Source: Struthio camelus
Taxonomy: Eukaryota > Chordata > Aves > Struthioniformes > Struthionidae
Reading direction: 5' to 3'
Length of the DNA: 64,000 nt
NCBI RefSeq assembly: GCF_040807025.1
Contig: NC_090946.1
Location: 5,312,001-5,376,000, forward strand
The notes below the pieces were generated by a model. It saw nothing but the letters and a program-made list of their open reading frames with translations, was not told where the DNA came from and made no database searches. Position 1 is the first letter of the stretch, and the number at the start of each line of letters is the position of its first letter. The position numbers were made by a program, and so were the translations under genes. Below are positions 1 through 13,600 of this stretch, in pieces.

Positions 1-1029
1 ATTGCAGAAGTCAGTTTTAAAATTTCCATGTGACTGAGCTGTGCATCTGTTATATTTATACTGCCTGCAGATATGCTATAATGTACTGTACATTAATGTA
101 ATTGAACAAAGGATAAAATGATATAACCATGCATTGTATAAGATTTATTAAAATAGTTAAGTTATACTTATAACTCCATCTTTGTCTCTTTCTCCTGCAT
201 ATGAGCGAAAATAAGAGGACACAAAAACAGTTCTTAAGGCCAGGCTTTTCATAATGAGTTGCTGCTATGAGTCTGTTAAAACACACAACAGAAGATATGA
301 AACAGCATGTTTCTTTTTGTTTTGGGGGACTAACATTCAAGAAGAAGGATGCTATGTCCTTGATTCATATCTAAAAATAGGGCTAGGTGAAAATCCCATA
401 TATGATAGCAATCAAATGTTGAGCGTTACAGGCTGAATCCAAAACATCCCCTTCTTGTCATGTTGAAGCACAAATCTCCCCTTCCCACCAGATGATGTAA
501 CTCAGACAACACACTAGCATTTACACATAGAAACACTGTCCAATACTATGTTTTGCACCAGCAATCTAAAAACACCGAATCCTGGTCAATGACAGCTAAA
601 AGCAAGCTGAAAAGAAAGGGAAGGGATTTACAAAGAAAGCATTGTTGTATGAGGTTTGCAAATCTTGGCAAGGTCTTTGGAGACGATGAGAATATATTTC
701 CTACAGTAGTCATGCAATTCAGCCAGGCCTTAAAACCGATGCTTCTTTCCATCATCTTTTTCTCTGGGTTGGACAAAATACGAGAAGTTTCAACAAAGCT
801 ATATTCTGGCCTATCAGGCAGCTGAAGGGAAACCACTGTCACAGCTTCCACAAGTGAAACAACACAAGACCAAAGCAGGGGAACAGCGTGATCTAAACAG
901 CCTCTGTTTAGAGGCCAAGTGACAGATTCTGCAACATCCCCAAGTCCCATTTGCTGTTTCCAAAACGCAACCACGTTAACCCGGCCTCTAAGTGGCTAAC
1001 ACAGAGGATCACCTCTAAAATTCGCGGGA
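1..1029. other. intergenic, no gene recognised
   Basis: AT-rich sequence upstream of the TALDO1 CpG island. The short open frames here have no recognisable domain and no convincing splice pattern. In mammals EPS8L2 lies upstream of TALDO1, but I could not recognise any EPS8L2 coding sequence here, so this is either its 3' UTR or plain spacer. Confidence 0.5.
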
Positions 1030-2560
1030 AGTTGCGGAGAACTAACAGCCGCACGTGCCCGAACGCTGCGGCCGAGACGGCCAAGCCAGGCGTATCCTTG
1101 CCGCAACGGCACGGAAGGAAACGCGCCGCCGCGCAGAGCGCCTTAAGCGGGCTAAAATGTGAGGTACAACTGCAGCGTGTCCTCAGGGCGGCGAAACGGG
1201 GGCGGATGCTTTCCGCGCTGGCCGGGGGGGAGGCGAGGAGCAGCCCCCCGAAGCCCCTCTCATCTCGCCAGCGGCTGACCGGGGCTCTTCGAGCGGCCTC
1301 GCAGGGCCCACGGAAGCCGCCGAAGGGAGGCTTGGGCAGCCTGGGCCCTTCCAGGGCCGAACCCGAGGAGACCCCACAGGGCTTCGCGGCACCTTCTGGG
1401 GACGTGACAGGGGGTTGCGGCCCCTTCAAGCATCTCTCCCGCGGGACAGCGGCCTCCCCGACGGACATGCTCCCCTCATCCCAACCCGGGGGCAATGGCG
1501 GCGCAGGGGGCAGCCGCATCCCCCTGTCGCCATGGTGACGGGGTTCCCGACCCGCCTTCCCCGCGTCGACCCTCACGGCCCGCGAACTCAGCCAATCAGA
1601 AACTTTCTTCCTTCCCCCTCCCTCTCGCGACTCCTACTGGTCGAGCCCTTCTGGCCGCTGCGCTCTTGATTGGCTCGCCCTCCTCTCTCCCCTCCGCCCG
1701 CCTCGGGGGGTGATTGGCTGCGGAGAAGCGGGTGGGCGGGGTGGAGGGGGATGCGCCCCGCCCCCGACGGGCAGGCCGCGCCGAGCGCGGCGGGCGTTGG
1801 GAGCGAGCGGAGGGCGCGCGCAGGCCGGTTCCCCTTCGGGCATCCAGGGCTCTTTAAAGGAGGCGCGCGAGCCCCCCCGCCGGCCGCGGGCTATGTCGGT
1901 GTCGCCTGTGAAGCGGCAGAAGATGGAGTCGGTGCTGGACCAGCTCAAACACCACACCACCGTGGTGGCCGACACCGGGGACTTCAACGGTGAGGGGAAG
2001 CGAAGGGCGGCGGCGGGAAGTGGGGGGGGGGGGAATGCCCCCGGAGTTACCGGGGGGGGGTGGGAGCGGCCCGTCACCGCGCCCCCCTCCACCTCCCCCC
2101 CCTTCCCCGCGCAGTAGACGCGCCCGGCCGAGGAAGCGAACCACCGCTGCCAAGGGGAGGGAAGGGACGAACCACTGCGCGCGGGGGGGAGGGAAGGGCT
2201 CCCCGCGCGCCCGGCCGTTAGGCGGGGGGGGGGGGGGCCGGCGGCGCGTTGCGCAGGGTCGCCCTTGGGGAAGGCGCCGTTGCCTGAGGCGGGGGCGGAG
2301 GGAAGTCACCGGCGAGAGGCTGCCCCAGGGCCCGCTGCCACGCTCCCGCCGGGTGAGCCCGGCAAGAGAAGGGGCGGCGGGCTCGGCCCTTCGACAACAG
2401 CGCTGCGGAAACCTCTCTGCCCGGAGGCGCCCCCGAGGGAAGCAGGCCCGCTGGAGCAACGCGCGTTGCACCTCCCTGCGACTCGAGCTCTTACCCCGTG
2501 AGGCTGCCCTGAGGCCGGTAACTTCCCTGGCTGCAGCGTTACTTCTTCAGCCAAGGGCAG
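1030..2560. promoter_or_regulatory. TALDO1: CpG island with TALDO1 promoter
   Basis: The sequence is very GC- and CpG-rich over about 1.5 kb and surrounds TALDO1 exon 1. Upstream of the ATG are three CCAAT boxes (forward at 1592-1596, reverse ATTGG at 1669-1673 and 1713-1717), several GC boxes such as GGGCGGGG near 1734, and a TTTAAA at 1853-1858. This is the layout of a housekeeping promoter (known pattern). The transcription start itself is not determined. Long open frames on both strands within the island come from its lack of AT-rich stop codons and are not genes. Confidence 0.8.
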
Positions 2561-5500
2561 TCAAGCCTCTTGAAGGTCTCGAGAGCTAGAAAGGCACCGC
2601 TTTTCGGTGCTGATAACTCCTTGCAGTGATCGACTGCTGTGGCTACTGTACTAGGTACTGGACTCCTTTGCAAAGTCTGCCTTTTTAAGGAACCATGAAC
2701 TGCATAACGTCCTCAAAACTGGGATCTGATAAATTGCTCATATTAATATATGTTGTCTCTCTCTGCATTGCAAACCACTGGTAGTAACACCACCTCTGCA
2801 GTTGCAGCATAAATGGTTCTTGCACTGTTTGTCTCTAATTCGAGATGGGAAAACTGATGAGCAAAGCTCTGTGCCAGTTAAGGTTGCTGGTCCTTGTTTC
2901 TCCTTGTTCTACAGATTTCATTTAAATCCAAACCTTTGTAACTAGCAGGCTGTGGGCTACATCCAGTTCATCAGATACATTTGCCAGAACCTCCAATGAT
3001 TTTTTTTTTTTTTCCACCAGGGTTTGACCTGGTGCCTTGTAGAGAGCATGTACAAACTGAGACATTCAGCACCATGTGCTGTTACTAAGATGTCAAGCCT
3101 GCACGAGTCACTGGCAGAGGAATTCACATTTGTTGGTATTTTAACACACTTATTGACTTGTCCAGTTCAAATGTGGGCTTCACAGACATTAGCTGGAGAT
3201 CTATATGAAGAGGCAGACTCGACAAGAGAAGTTCTGTGGGGCTAATGAAGTTACTTTTTCCAAAAGCCAGTGCAGTTTTCTTAATATATATGTTTATACA
3301 CACACACACACACACACATATATAGCAGAAGCAAAGCAGTTGTGAGCAAAGAAAATAATGCAAGAGTGCTTTTGTTTTCTTTATCTCATGAGAATGAGCA
3401 AGCACTCCCCTTTCTTATAAAGGGGGGGTGGAGTTAGATTATGAAGCTGCTTGTTCCTGAACTGTCATTGCTTGAAGCCCTGTACAGACATGCAACTTTC
3501 AGTTTATCAGAACTGAAAAAATCCCTCTGCTGAATTTCACTGGATTGTGTAGAGCAACATGTTTTGAATCCTGTTCTGCTGTCATTCAGAAGCCTGCAAT
3601 AATCTGTCTCCTACAAACCTAATCCTATAGGTGCTGAATAAACAATCTTAAATGGCTACCATCAAATGTCTTCTATGTTAGTAAATTTAAGAACCTAAAG
3701 AGGTAGCAGCAGCTCAGGCAGGTGTCCCAAAGATGACATCGTGTGTTTATGTATATATATGTCTATACATTGACAGTAGATAATGCATACCTGCTACGTG
3801 CTTTGAACTGCCTGATTTCAAGAATCAGGCTGAGTGAAACGTTATGGAGAAACTGTTACTTGCCTTGAGGAGTTGGTCTTGCATGACAGGGAACCACAGC
3901 ATCTGAAAGGTATAGAGCATTGATGCCATGTTGTCAAGCGTTAAATCCAGAGTTCAATAACTTTAGGCCTGTAAGATTTGTGTACCTTTGTGCTGAAGTT
4001 TCATGAATTTAAAGCCCTCCCTTGTCTACAGTAGGGAAAAGTCAATAGTGGCAGAGCAGCTGAATGCTGTCTACTGGAAGCTTTAACGTGCCCTTAAAAA
4101 CACTTTTGCAGTTGATCTGTGGTACCAGTTGTCAAAAACTGCCACAAGAATAGTTGCACCTCTTGCCACAAGTGGATTTTTTTTTTTTTTTAAAATAAGG
4201 CTATAGTCAACATCTGACTCCCAGTTCAGGTTAAACACTTACTGATTAAGGTGCAGTTGTTACTAACACTCTGCCAGTTCTTGTGTAGATAAAAAGCTTG
4301 TCTGTATCATGCTCCATAGAAAGGTGGTTGGAACTGCTCCTGAAGGAAAAGACAAACTGCCTCCTTCACTTATATTTGTAGAAGTCATGGTGGCTTCTTT
4401 TGTAACTGAACTTGCTTGTTTTGCTTTCCCTCTAAGCCAGATATGCTTACTCTTCTCCGCAGTTCTCCTTGTGGTCACAAGGTGACAAAAGGTGGCCCAA
4501 CAGTGCATGCAGTTCACAGATCCTCACTGAAAGCTTGTCCTGTTTTTTTTTCTTTGTTTTTTAAAGAGCTATTTTTGAGTTATACTATCAGCCCTATTAA
4601 CCTCACATTGAACTGGCATCTGGAAAATACTGAATAGCAATTGTCTTTTGAGTGTCCACAGGAATAACCTACCTAGCCCTTTATAGGAAAAAGGGAATCT
4701 TGAGTTTTTTGTCTTAAACACTTGCTTTTAACCTTTAGGAAAACTGGATAAGAGACTTAATGAGATCTCTGGCAACAAGTATTCAGTAACCTGTAAGATT
4801 CTTCAGAAATCCTGCAGTTCTGGAGAGAATTAATAAGCTCTGTCAAAATATACTGGTCTTAAATTGTGTACTGTGCTTCAGAACTGAGTTTTGCTAATGT
4901 ACTACTTCATTTTAAGCACTATCCATATACATTAAAGAGTATTTTGAAGGACCTATTAGTATGGATTGGACCTGTCTATTCAAGGACCAGAATCATTGCC
5001 TAGAGAAACTAATAAAAAAAACAAACCTTATTTTCTTCTATCATTGCAAAAGCAAAATAGCACTTTATCAGCTTGGATTCTCACCCCTGATTGCAATATG
5101 CTGAGGAAAATGTGCTGGTAATATCTTTATTTTTGACATTAAGCCATGTTACCAAGAGAGTTTGTAAGCAGAAATCACTGAAGGGCTTGTAGAGGCTGTC
5201 ATGCATGTGCTGAGTCAGACATTGCATGCCAGGCAGCTCAACTGTGATTAGGGCCAGAGAATGCACAGTAACAGCCTACTTTGGTAAACAAGTATCACCT
5301 GAAATAGGTGTAGTACAGGGCTTAAGATAAGCCAAAGCTTCAAATATCATATATAAGGAAGTAGGCCTGGGAGTACAAGGAAATTACAAAACCAGAAACT
5401 GAGAAACTGTGTGCAACTACAAAAAAAAATTACTTACTGCATTTTAAAACTTAAAGTCAGAGAGATGACTCTTTCTTGTTCTGGTTCTAACAGGTGTACA

Positions 5501-8500
5501 CAAACAGAAAAACCCAAACACAACTGCCAGAAGGGAAGAATGCTTCCTCCCCTCCCTCCCCCAACCCTCATGACTGTGACCATGACAAGGATATATGAAA
5601 GAAATTTAAGACTAGCATAACTTCTCTTTATGATGTCATTTTCACAAGTTTTTCTTTTGGGTAATGCCTAAAGTACTGGGTAAACTTTGCCTGATCTTGT
5701 TACCATAGCCTTGTTATCCTTGAACTGGAACATCTGGCAAATCTGCCAGTTTTCAGGTAGTGATATTTAAACAACACTTTGTACTAGTCTGCTCTGTCAT
5801 TAATGTTATTGTCCTACAGCCATAAGCATTTACATTCTTACATATCTGAGCAAAATCCTTTTACTTACTCAGGCCTGCTAATTATTTTAAGTAGGCTATT
5901 TTTATTTTTCCCAGCAATTGATGAGTACAAGCCCCTAGATGCCACTACAAACCCATCTCTGATACTAGCTGCTGCTCAGATGCCAGCTTACCAGGAACTT
6001 GTGGATGATGCAGTTGAGTATGGAAAAAAACTTGGAGGGTAAGTAAAGTTGTTTCTGTTTCAGTAAATCTATATTTAAGATACCTTGTTTATGTAAATAG
6101 TGTTTAATACTATTAGCAATGTTCTAGGTTTTTCCCCTCGCGTGTTCATGGGCATTTATTTTCCTTGTCCCAGAAAGTCTCAACCTTAAAGATGACATTC
6201 TTGTTGCTAGTTTCAGGTATGTTTTTTAGAAGTGCATCTCCATTTAACCATTCTGACATGACATTCTAAGACTGCTCAGGAAAGCGCTCTGACTTGATAG
6301 CATTACAGGAGATAGTGTATGAGAGTTAATATTATTGGTGATATATGAAGGAGAGAAGGCAGAACATACACATAGAGCAGAAGTGGTTACTTTAATGGTG
6401 GAACAACGTTAAATGGGTTATAAAATTCAGATCTTCAACTCTATGGCAAAGCTTGAGAAGACGTTACTATTCCCCAGATCCCATAGAAAATAACTATATT
6501 CTTCAATTTTTCAGGTCAGAAGATGAGCAGATCAAAAATGCTTGTGACAAGCTTTTTGTATTATTTGGAGCTGAAATATTGAAGAGGATACCTGGTCGTG
6601 TGTCGACAGAAGTAGATGCAAGGTTAGCTCTCTTCCTCTGGGTTACCCTGGATATTTGTACATACAAAAAAGATATTACGTGAGTTGGAGAAAGATACTC
6701 TTGAATAGAAAGCTCATTGCTCTACAACTAGCAAAAGTTTGTATTGCTACTGTTTGTTCAATTGGAATACTGGTTTCGCCTAGCTTACTTGACTAGGACT
6801 TGATTATAACTTAGTGACAAAACTTTATGAGAACAAGTAATACAGAGCTTGAATTTGTGTCATCCTCCTGGAGTTCCTTTAGCAGAGGAAACCTTATGCT
6901 TCCAGTGCACTTAAAACTTTGCTCATTCTCTTCTGTGTGGTATTGTCTTATCCTCAAGTTACCAAAAACGTGTTTTAGCAATTTAAGACTTACATAGGAT
7001 TTGTTTTTGCTAATTCATTTCTAATTTTCAGCTTCTAGATTCATTACGAAAAGCTTTATGAAAATTTTATTCTATAACCCTTTCAAAGTTATCCCGAGTT
7101 CTGGATTGTCTTAGAGTAGCAGTGCTGCTGAACTGCTTGATGGGCATACAAGGGAGTATCTTCAGCCAAGAAGAAAAAGCTGTTGGAACAGAGATGCTAA
7201 TGGAATAGAACATAAGACAATTGTCCTGAATGATTTTTTGGGAGAAAAAAGACTGCTTAAAATTAAGAGGTTTTGCTCTTGTTTCAAAGGTTGTCCTTTG
7301 ATAAGGAAGGAATGATTCAGAGGGCCAGGCGCCTCATTGACCTTTATAAGGAAGCAGGAATTGGTAAAGATCGTATTCTCATAAAGCTCTCTTCAACATG
7401 GGAAGGGATCCAGGCTGGCAAGTAAGTATTTTGGTACCTGGAACACCAATTCTTAGCATGTTTTTGGCTGTTCACAGGCGTTTGACAAGTGTGTTCTGCT
7501 CTTAAAATAAACAATTGTTTTTGAAAGCATTGCTCCAGGAAATCTGTTACTAGGGCTACGCTAACAAGCGAGGTGCTATACTAGAGCTTTTGGCTCAAAT
7601 AGGAAAAGTTTGTGCCTAGAGGGGCCAGACTGTTCCTAAACAGAGTTTCCTGAGATACCATGTTAAGTGGTCTGCATTTGGTGCAAGGAACAACACTAAA
7701 CAGATCACTTGTTTGACAACATGTATAGTCGTCGGAAACTGAGGGTCTGTCAGTGCAAAACGTGTGCTCTGTTACCTTAAAGCTTATAAACTGTAGCACA
7801 CTTCTAACTTAAGGTTTTAAGCCGAGAACTTCAGGAGTTCAACCTACTAGTGTATTATAAGAATGCAAAGTCAGTAGGTGAGGAAAAATCACCATTTTAA
7901 GTCAGCCTTTGTCTGCAGGGTTCTGGAAGAGGAGTATGGGATTCACTGCAACATGACCTTGCTGTTCTCCTTTGCTCAGGCAGTTGCCTGTGCTGAAGCT
8001 GGAGTTACTCTGATTTCCCCATTTGTAGGACGTATCCTGGACTGGTACGTTGCAAATGGGGATAAGAAAACCTATGAGCCTTCAGAGGATCCAGGTAAAC
8101 TTGCCTTTAACATATTGCTAAAAACACATTAGCTACTCATTCAAGCTGCAAGTTACTCTTATAAATCCTCTTAGAAACACATGATAGTGTTTGCTGCATT
8201 AATTCATTTGAAGCTCAAAGAATACTCTTATTCTGAAAGTCACCAATTTCTCCTCTTTAGGTGTGAAGAGTGTCACTAAGATCTATAATTACTACAAAAA
8301 GTTTGGCTACAAAACTATTGTGATGGGTGCTTCATTCCGAAATACAGGAGAAATAAAAGCACTTGCAGGCTGTGACTATCTCACCATTTCACCCAAGCTT
8401 TTGGCAGAGCTCAGCAAAGAATACGTCAAGTTAACTCCTACACTCAGTGTTAAAGATGGTAAGTCCATTTTTACGTAATATGGGCTTGTTCAGCCTCCCT

Positions 8501-10417
8501 TTAATACTGAGCACTAACAGTATACAGTCCTGTTTAGTCCTGTGCTGCTTGCTTCCATTTCCTTTTAGGATAAAGCTTGATACCCCTGCCCCCAAAGGGT
8601 TATTACAGTTGCATTACAGCTGTATTACAGTTGCTTACACAGTCACTTCCTTAGGGTCTTGGTTTCTGTTGAGCACACCATCTAGAATTAAGACTTTACG
8701 TGTGCTTAAATAATGTGCCCTCCCTGTGGGTCCTCCTCCCATTACCCTCAAGACAGGGAGAACAGAAGAAAAAAATTTATACTTCATATGCTTGGAATGA
8801 AATTTTACTAAATATTAGCAAAGATGACAAACTTGGTTTAATCATTGTTTTAACAGTGCATTAGTGAGTGTTCTGTTAGCCCCAGATGTGTAAAAAGTGT
8901 CATTCCCCCCCCCCCCCCAAAAAAAAACTGTAGAAGTGAACCATATACAAGACTAAGTGACTTGTTCTAGTGATACTTTGCTGGGATGGTTTTGATTATA
9001 TGTTCCCACTGCACCATTTTCACTTTTCTTTAATCCTATTAACATTTTACTGCAGAATTTAGAAGATCAGATTTGTGCACAGCTGTAGCTATGGGTTGCT
9101 ACAGTGTGCAAGATAGCTGGTAGGCATATTATCAATTGGACTTTTGTTAGGTACTTGCCAAATGATCAAAGACCCAATTGTTGAGCATGTTTGCCTAGAT
9201 TGTTTCATTGCCTTAGGACTTGTGCATAATTCTTGATAGTGAGCCTGAAAGTACTGTACCATTGAGAAGCAGATGCGAGTTAATGCAATACACATGAATA
9301 TGGTATTTTAAGAGAAACAGAATATCTAGATTTTTTTTTTAAACACACTGGAGTAATAGTACAGATCAGGAACACTTTAGGATATAAGTGTGTGCTCAAG
9401 TAGCAAATCATGTTGAAAGTGGTGTTTGGAATTTTTCAGTTGTTAGAGATGGTCAAACTTGACTGTTTTAGGAAGTTAGGAAGTTTGTGTATTTGAATCC
9501 ACAACAAGCTGATGTGTTCTCTCCCCCTCCCCCCCCCCCTTAAATTTCTCCTTATACAGCTCAGGCATGTGATCTTGAAAAGATCCACCTGGATGAGAAA
9601 GCATTCCGCTGGCACCACAATGAAGACCAAATGGCTGTGGAGAAGCTGTCAGATGGGATCAGAAAATTTGCTGCTGATGCAATAAAACTGGAGAGAATGT
9701 TAAAGGTAGATGCTATATTGTGCCACATCTTTGTGTCCCTCAGCTTCCTCCAAATACTTCAGCTAAACCATAGCTGCTTAGGACTAGGAACCTGTGAGCA
9801 AGTCTGACAGTTTTATAGAAGCGGCATAACAAGCAGCAAACTGACCACATAGGTGGAATGAACTTGGTGTCTGCATTTGAAGTAAGCCTTTTTTTACTGC
9901 ATCTCAAGAAGGAATTCATGCTAGGTGTATACAGACACACCTGCTGTTGAAAGCCCAAGGCAGTATTTAGAATGGCAGCTAATCAAGATAACACTTGTCT
10001 AAGTGAAAAGCCCCTTAAGTCTACTTCCAAACATGTTGGCTTGTCAGTAGTGATAAAAGACAAAGTGAATACCCTTCAGATAGCGAGGTGGAAATAAGTC
10101 ATACTTCTACTTGTTGTAGAAGGCACTGAGAACAGACATGTTGAGTATAGCCAGGGCATGTGAAAGTAAAGTTCTCTGTCAATATAGGGGAGTCTTTAAA
10201 TGGAATTGACTTGTGTACCAGGAAGGAGGGAAAAAAAAAAAAGCTGTCATACATTAATTATACCAGATCTAGGCATTGGTTCTTGTTGACTGACAACTTT
10301 ATACTGACTAAAGCCTGCATTATTGAAGCGCAGTGTACTTCCCAAAGTTTTGCTAAACTGTTGTTTGTTCACTTGTTTTTCTAGGAGCGAATGTTCAGTG
10401 CTGAAAATGGAAAGTAG
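1893..10417 (+). CDS. TALDO1: transaldolase 1 (8 coding exons)
   Basis: Cytosolic transaldolase of the non-oxidative pentose phosphate pathway; it moves a dihydroxyacetone unit from sedoheptulose-7-phosphate to glyceraldehyde-3-phosphate through a Schiff base. Coding exons are 1893-1989, 5915-6038, 6515-6622, 7290-7421, 7919-8094, 8261-8458, 9560-9705 and 10385-10417. All introns are GT-AG, all phases agree, and they sum to 1014 nt, i.e. 337 residues, the same length as the human enzyme. The N-terminus [13 protein letters not shown] matches the family and fixes the start. Catalytic residues fall at the family positions: Asp27 in VVADTGDF, Glu106 in VSTEVDA, and Schiff-base Lys142 in [11 protein letters not shown]. 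The TIM-barrel signatures [23 protein letters not shown] and [10 protein letters not shown] are intact. The protein ends [10 protein letters not shown]. No damage is seen. Transcription should start in the CpG island. Confidence 0.98.
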
Positions 10418-10640
10418 AAAAATCATCACTTTCCTGGCTGGTCAAGGCTGAATGAGAGGATCATTTGAAATTAAATGATGTACAAATGTATTACCTGTAA
10501 AAGTCTTATGCTATATATGGATAGATTTCTGTATTATGCTTTTTTAATCAATTTGCAAAGGGACAAATGGAAATTCCATTTTTGTGGCACTTTTGTCAAT
10601 ACATTCAAATTAACACATACTTTCCTTGTAATGTGATCAT
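10418..10640 (+). other. TALDO1: probable TALDO1 3' UTR
   Basis: This is the sequence directly after the TALDO1 stop. No canonical AATAAA is seen close by. The variant signals ATTAAA (10470-10475) and AATACA (10598-10603) are the only nearby candidates for polyadenylation, so the 3' end is inferred and not certain. Confidence 0.4.
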
Positions 10641-13600
10641 TTCACTGCTGCAGGAGCTTGGGCTGATTGATTGGGCCTGTTGATTGGGCTGACATAGTAT
10701 CAATATTCCAGTGAAAGTTATAAGGATGCACTTTTTATACACGAAAACCAGGATTTTTAAATCCACTTCCCTAACACATTAAGAAGGCAGTCTTGTCTTT
10801 TCATAACCTTACTGTGACTAAAGAAAAGGAGGAGAAAAAAAAATCCCCTTTCCTAGCCTCAAAGAGCATCCGATTAGCTTCTGGCTTTTTCTGGTGAGTG
10901 GTGCCCTAAAGCTGGTTAGAAAAGTAACTTGTTAGGTAGTGACACTTGATCATTGTAATACCAGAAGGATAGACATAGAGGTGGCCCTGCAAGTATGTGA
11001 AAGAATAAGTAAATGAGACTGAATGTAAGAGGTGAATCCATGATTTCTTATTAAGATCTCTAAACACTAATTCTCTGCTGTCCTGCCTGTTCAGCACTGT
11101 GCAATGAACCCACATTCCTGCTTCATTGCAAGAGTCTTTATTTACCACTGGGTGTCCTGTCTACCAGATCAGATATGAAGCAGTCCTGGCTGATCTAATT
11201 ACCAAATTAGGGAAAGAACACATGTTTGAAAAGCCCCCTAACCACAGCTATTCTTAAGTCTTGCTCTGTAAGCCACCATAGTAATGCAGTTTCTTTCCCT
11301 CCCATTGAAGTTTTGTTTGCAGCAAGGCACTTCTGATGCCACTTGTTGGTCTCATCTGAAGAACTTGCTGTTAAGCAACTTGATGCACTATTGTAATGAA
11401 CAGCTAATCAAGCTTGTCCTATCCCTTCGTCCTTGAAGGAAGACTGTTGGGAAATGATACAGTGAACAGCACTTCCAGTGCAAATTTACATATGTACAGT
11501 AAAACTATGTTCCAGACTTTTCTGGTTGTCTTTTTTCTGCAGCCAAGGTGACAGAAGCAGTGAGTTACTGAATGATAGACCTGGACTGTGATCACACCTG
11601 GTAACTGCTATCAGAAGTAGCACTTCAGTTATTGACAGAAGAAAGCAGCGTTATTACAACAAGCAATTTTTAGTGATTCTGTCAGTCAGCTTTGTTTACC
11701 ACTTGTCAAGCAGCCCTAAGCAAGCTAACAGCAACAACAAGGAATCAAAGCTTGAAAGAACAGTGCTGTTTCAACACAGACTTAAGCTACAACTACTTAC
11801 TGTCAGTGAAGGTTGCATGCATTTCAAAATTAGAGAACTAAGTCCCTAGAGCAGTTAATAACTAACAATTGTTAGTTACAGTTGATAGAATGAGCATGTG
11901 AATATGATTTAGGATAGTCAGTTACTGCTTTGTATATTGCCTTGGAACAAGTTACTGCATAGCAGTTTTGTGACTGTGCCTTAAAGCTGCCAACCCTACC
12001 ATATCAACAAAGTTCCTTTTTTTTAAAGCTCTGTATCACCCCCTCCCATTCTCTTTGTCCTTAAGCTTCCTTCTTTTGTAAAGAAATAAGCTGTGTGGCA
12101 GTCTTCCTCTGAGGAATGACCTAATCCTAATGCAGCACTTGCCAATTAGAGAGTTTTCTATTAAGTAGGGATGCATCTGATTACCTTTTATGCTGTATTT
12201 GGTTAACACTAATTAAATCCATCTCTTCATTGGTTTATATAGGTCCAGTTCCATCAAGAGGAGACAAGAGGCTCCTATTTATAGGTATATGCAGTCATCT
12301 GTTTCCTGATAAAGTTGTCTGAATTTATTGTCCTTTACAGAAAGGCAGCTCTAAGGCTATATATTTATGCTACCCTCACACTCTCACTGTATCCAGCTTG
12401 GCTAATACAAGAAAAACAAGCCAAGGAAACAAATCAGTAACAGTGTGCCCTTGAAATGAGTTACCTTCTGTTACAGTTAGATGAAATTTGCTTGTGGTAT
12501 GCACCCTCTTGGAGTAAAATCAAGGAGTTAAAACGGTGCAAAACTGTTATAATATTGTATCATCTCCCACAGACCTGACACTTAAAAATCCACACTGTTG
12601 CACTTCTCTACAATTGTAATGACATGAACAAGAAAGTTGGTTCAATCAAAGCAATTATCAGTGAGGTTCAAGCAGGAATAAAGTTAGAAATTCCTCAAGA
12701 GCAGCTCTGGAAAACTATGTTTCCATTTTCTGAATTGGAAAGGATTTACTTTTTTTCTAGGGAAGTGGCCCTCAAAGGGCACAAGCAGTGTTGTTTTAAC
12801 ACTGCTGTAACAACATGGGAGCTATTGTTTCAGCCAAAGTCAATGAAGATCTGGTAAAGAATCTTATCAGATGTGTGCCTGCAGAGCAGTGCATCTTCCT
12901 AGCCTTGCCCTGGGGCTATCCCACACTGGGTGGGGAATACTGCCTGATGAAGCTGCCTCATAGGATGGCTGCAGATCCCTGCTTTACCGCAGCAGACAAC
13001 TGCAAGAAACAGTTAACTGCAGAAAGCAAGCTCTTAAGAGAAAGGGAAGGGGGGGGGGGGGAGAAGAATCACCTCCCTTTAAAAGGTCAAGCTAGCATTA
13101 AAAGCTTTATTCTGCCTACACCTCTCTACAATGCGTCACACAATGATCTGACCTATCAGTACAAGCCATGAATTTGAAGAGCCAGTGCAATGGTTTAGGC
13201 CTCCATGATAATGAAAAAACAACAGAATGTTTTGTATTGTGCTGAAGAAGGAAATTGAACTTAAAATCGAGCAGAGACACCATTGTACAAGCTAGTAAGG
13301 CTCTCTGCTTCAGGAAAAAAGCTGAGAAAAGTAGAGCTGATTTCAGCTCCAGAGCATGAGCTGAGAGAGGTCCTAGCTTCGTAGCAGATCACAGTTTCCA
13401 AAGTAGGCAAGCACGGTTCCAACTGTTAAATCCCATGAGAAGTATTAACTCCTGACTTCCTAAGGCAAGAGAATGAGGCTTTCATCTAGTCAAGAATTAA
13501 ACTTCCCTAGGTAACTTAAATAAAGCTGCAAAAACACCACAGTGGAGACCGACAGCTTCAAACATGATAGACCAGTGACCCACAGCAAGCCAGAACAACT

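Noticed and set aside
908-2589. Long open frames of 80-220 codons on both strands around TALDO1 exon 1
   Set aside because: They lie in a CpG island where stop codons are rare, are low-complexity (Pro/Arg/Ala/Gly) and overlap each other; only exon 1 of TALDO1 is supported.
12815-13171. 118-codon open frame downstream of TALDO1
   Set aside because: No recognisable domain; contains a homopolymer-derived Gly/Glu run.
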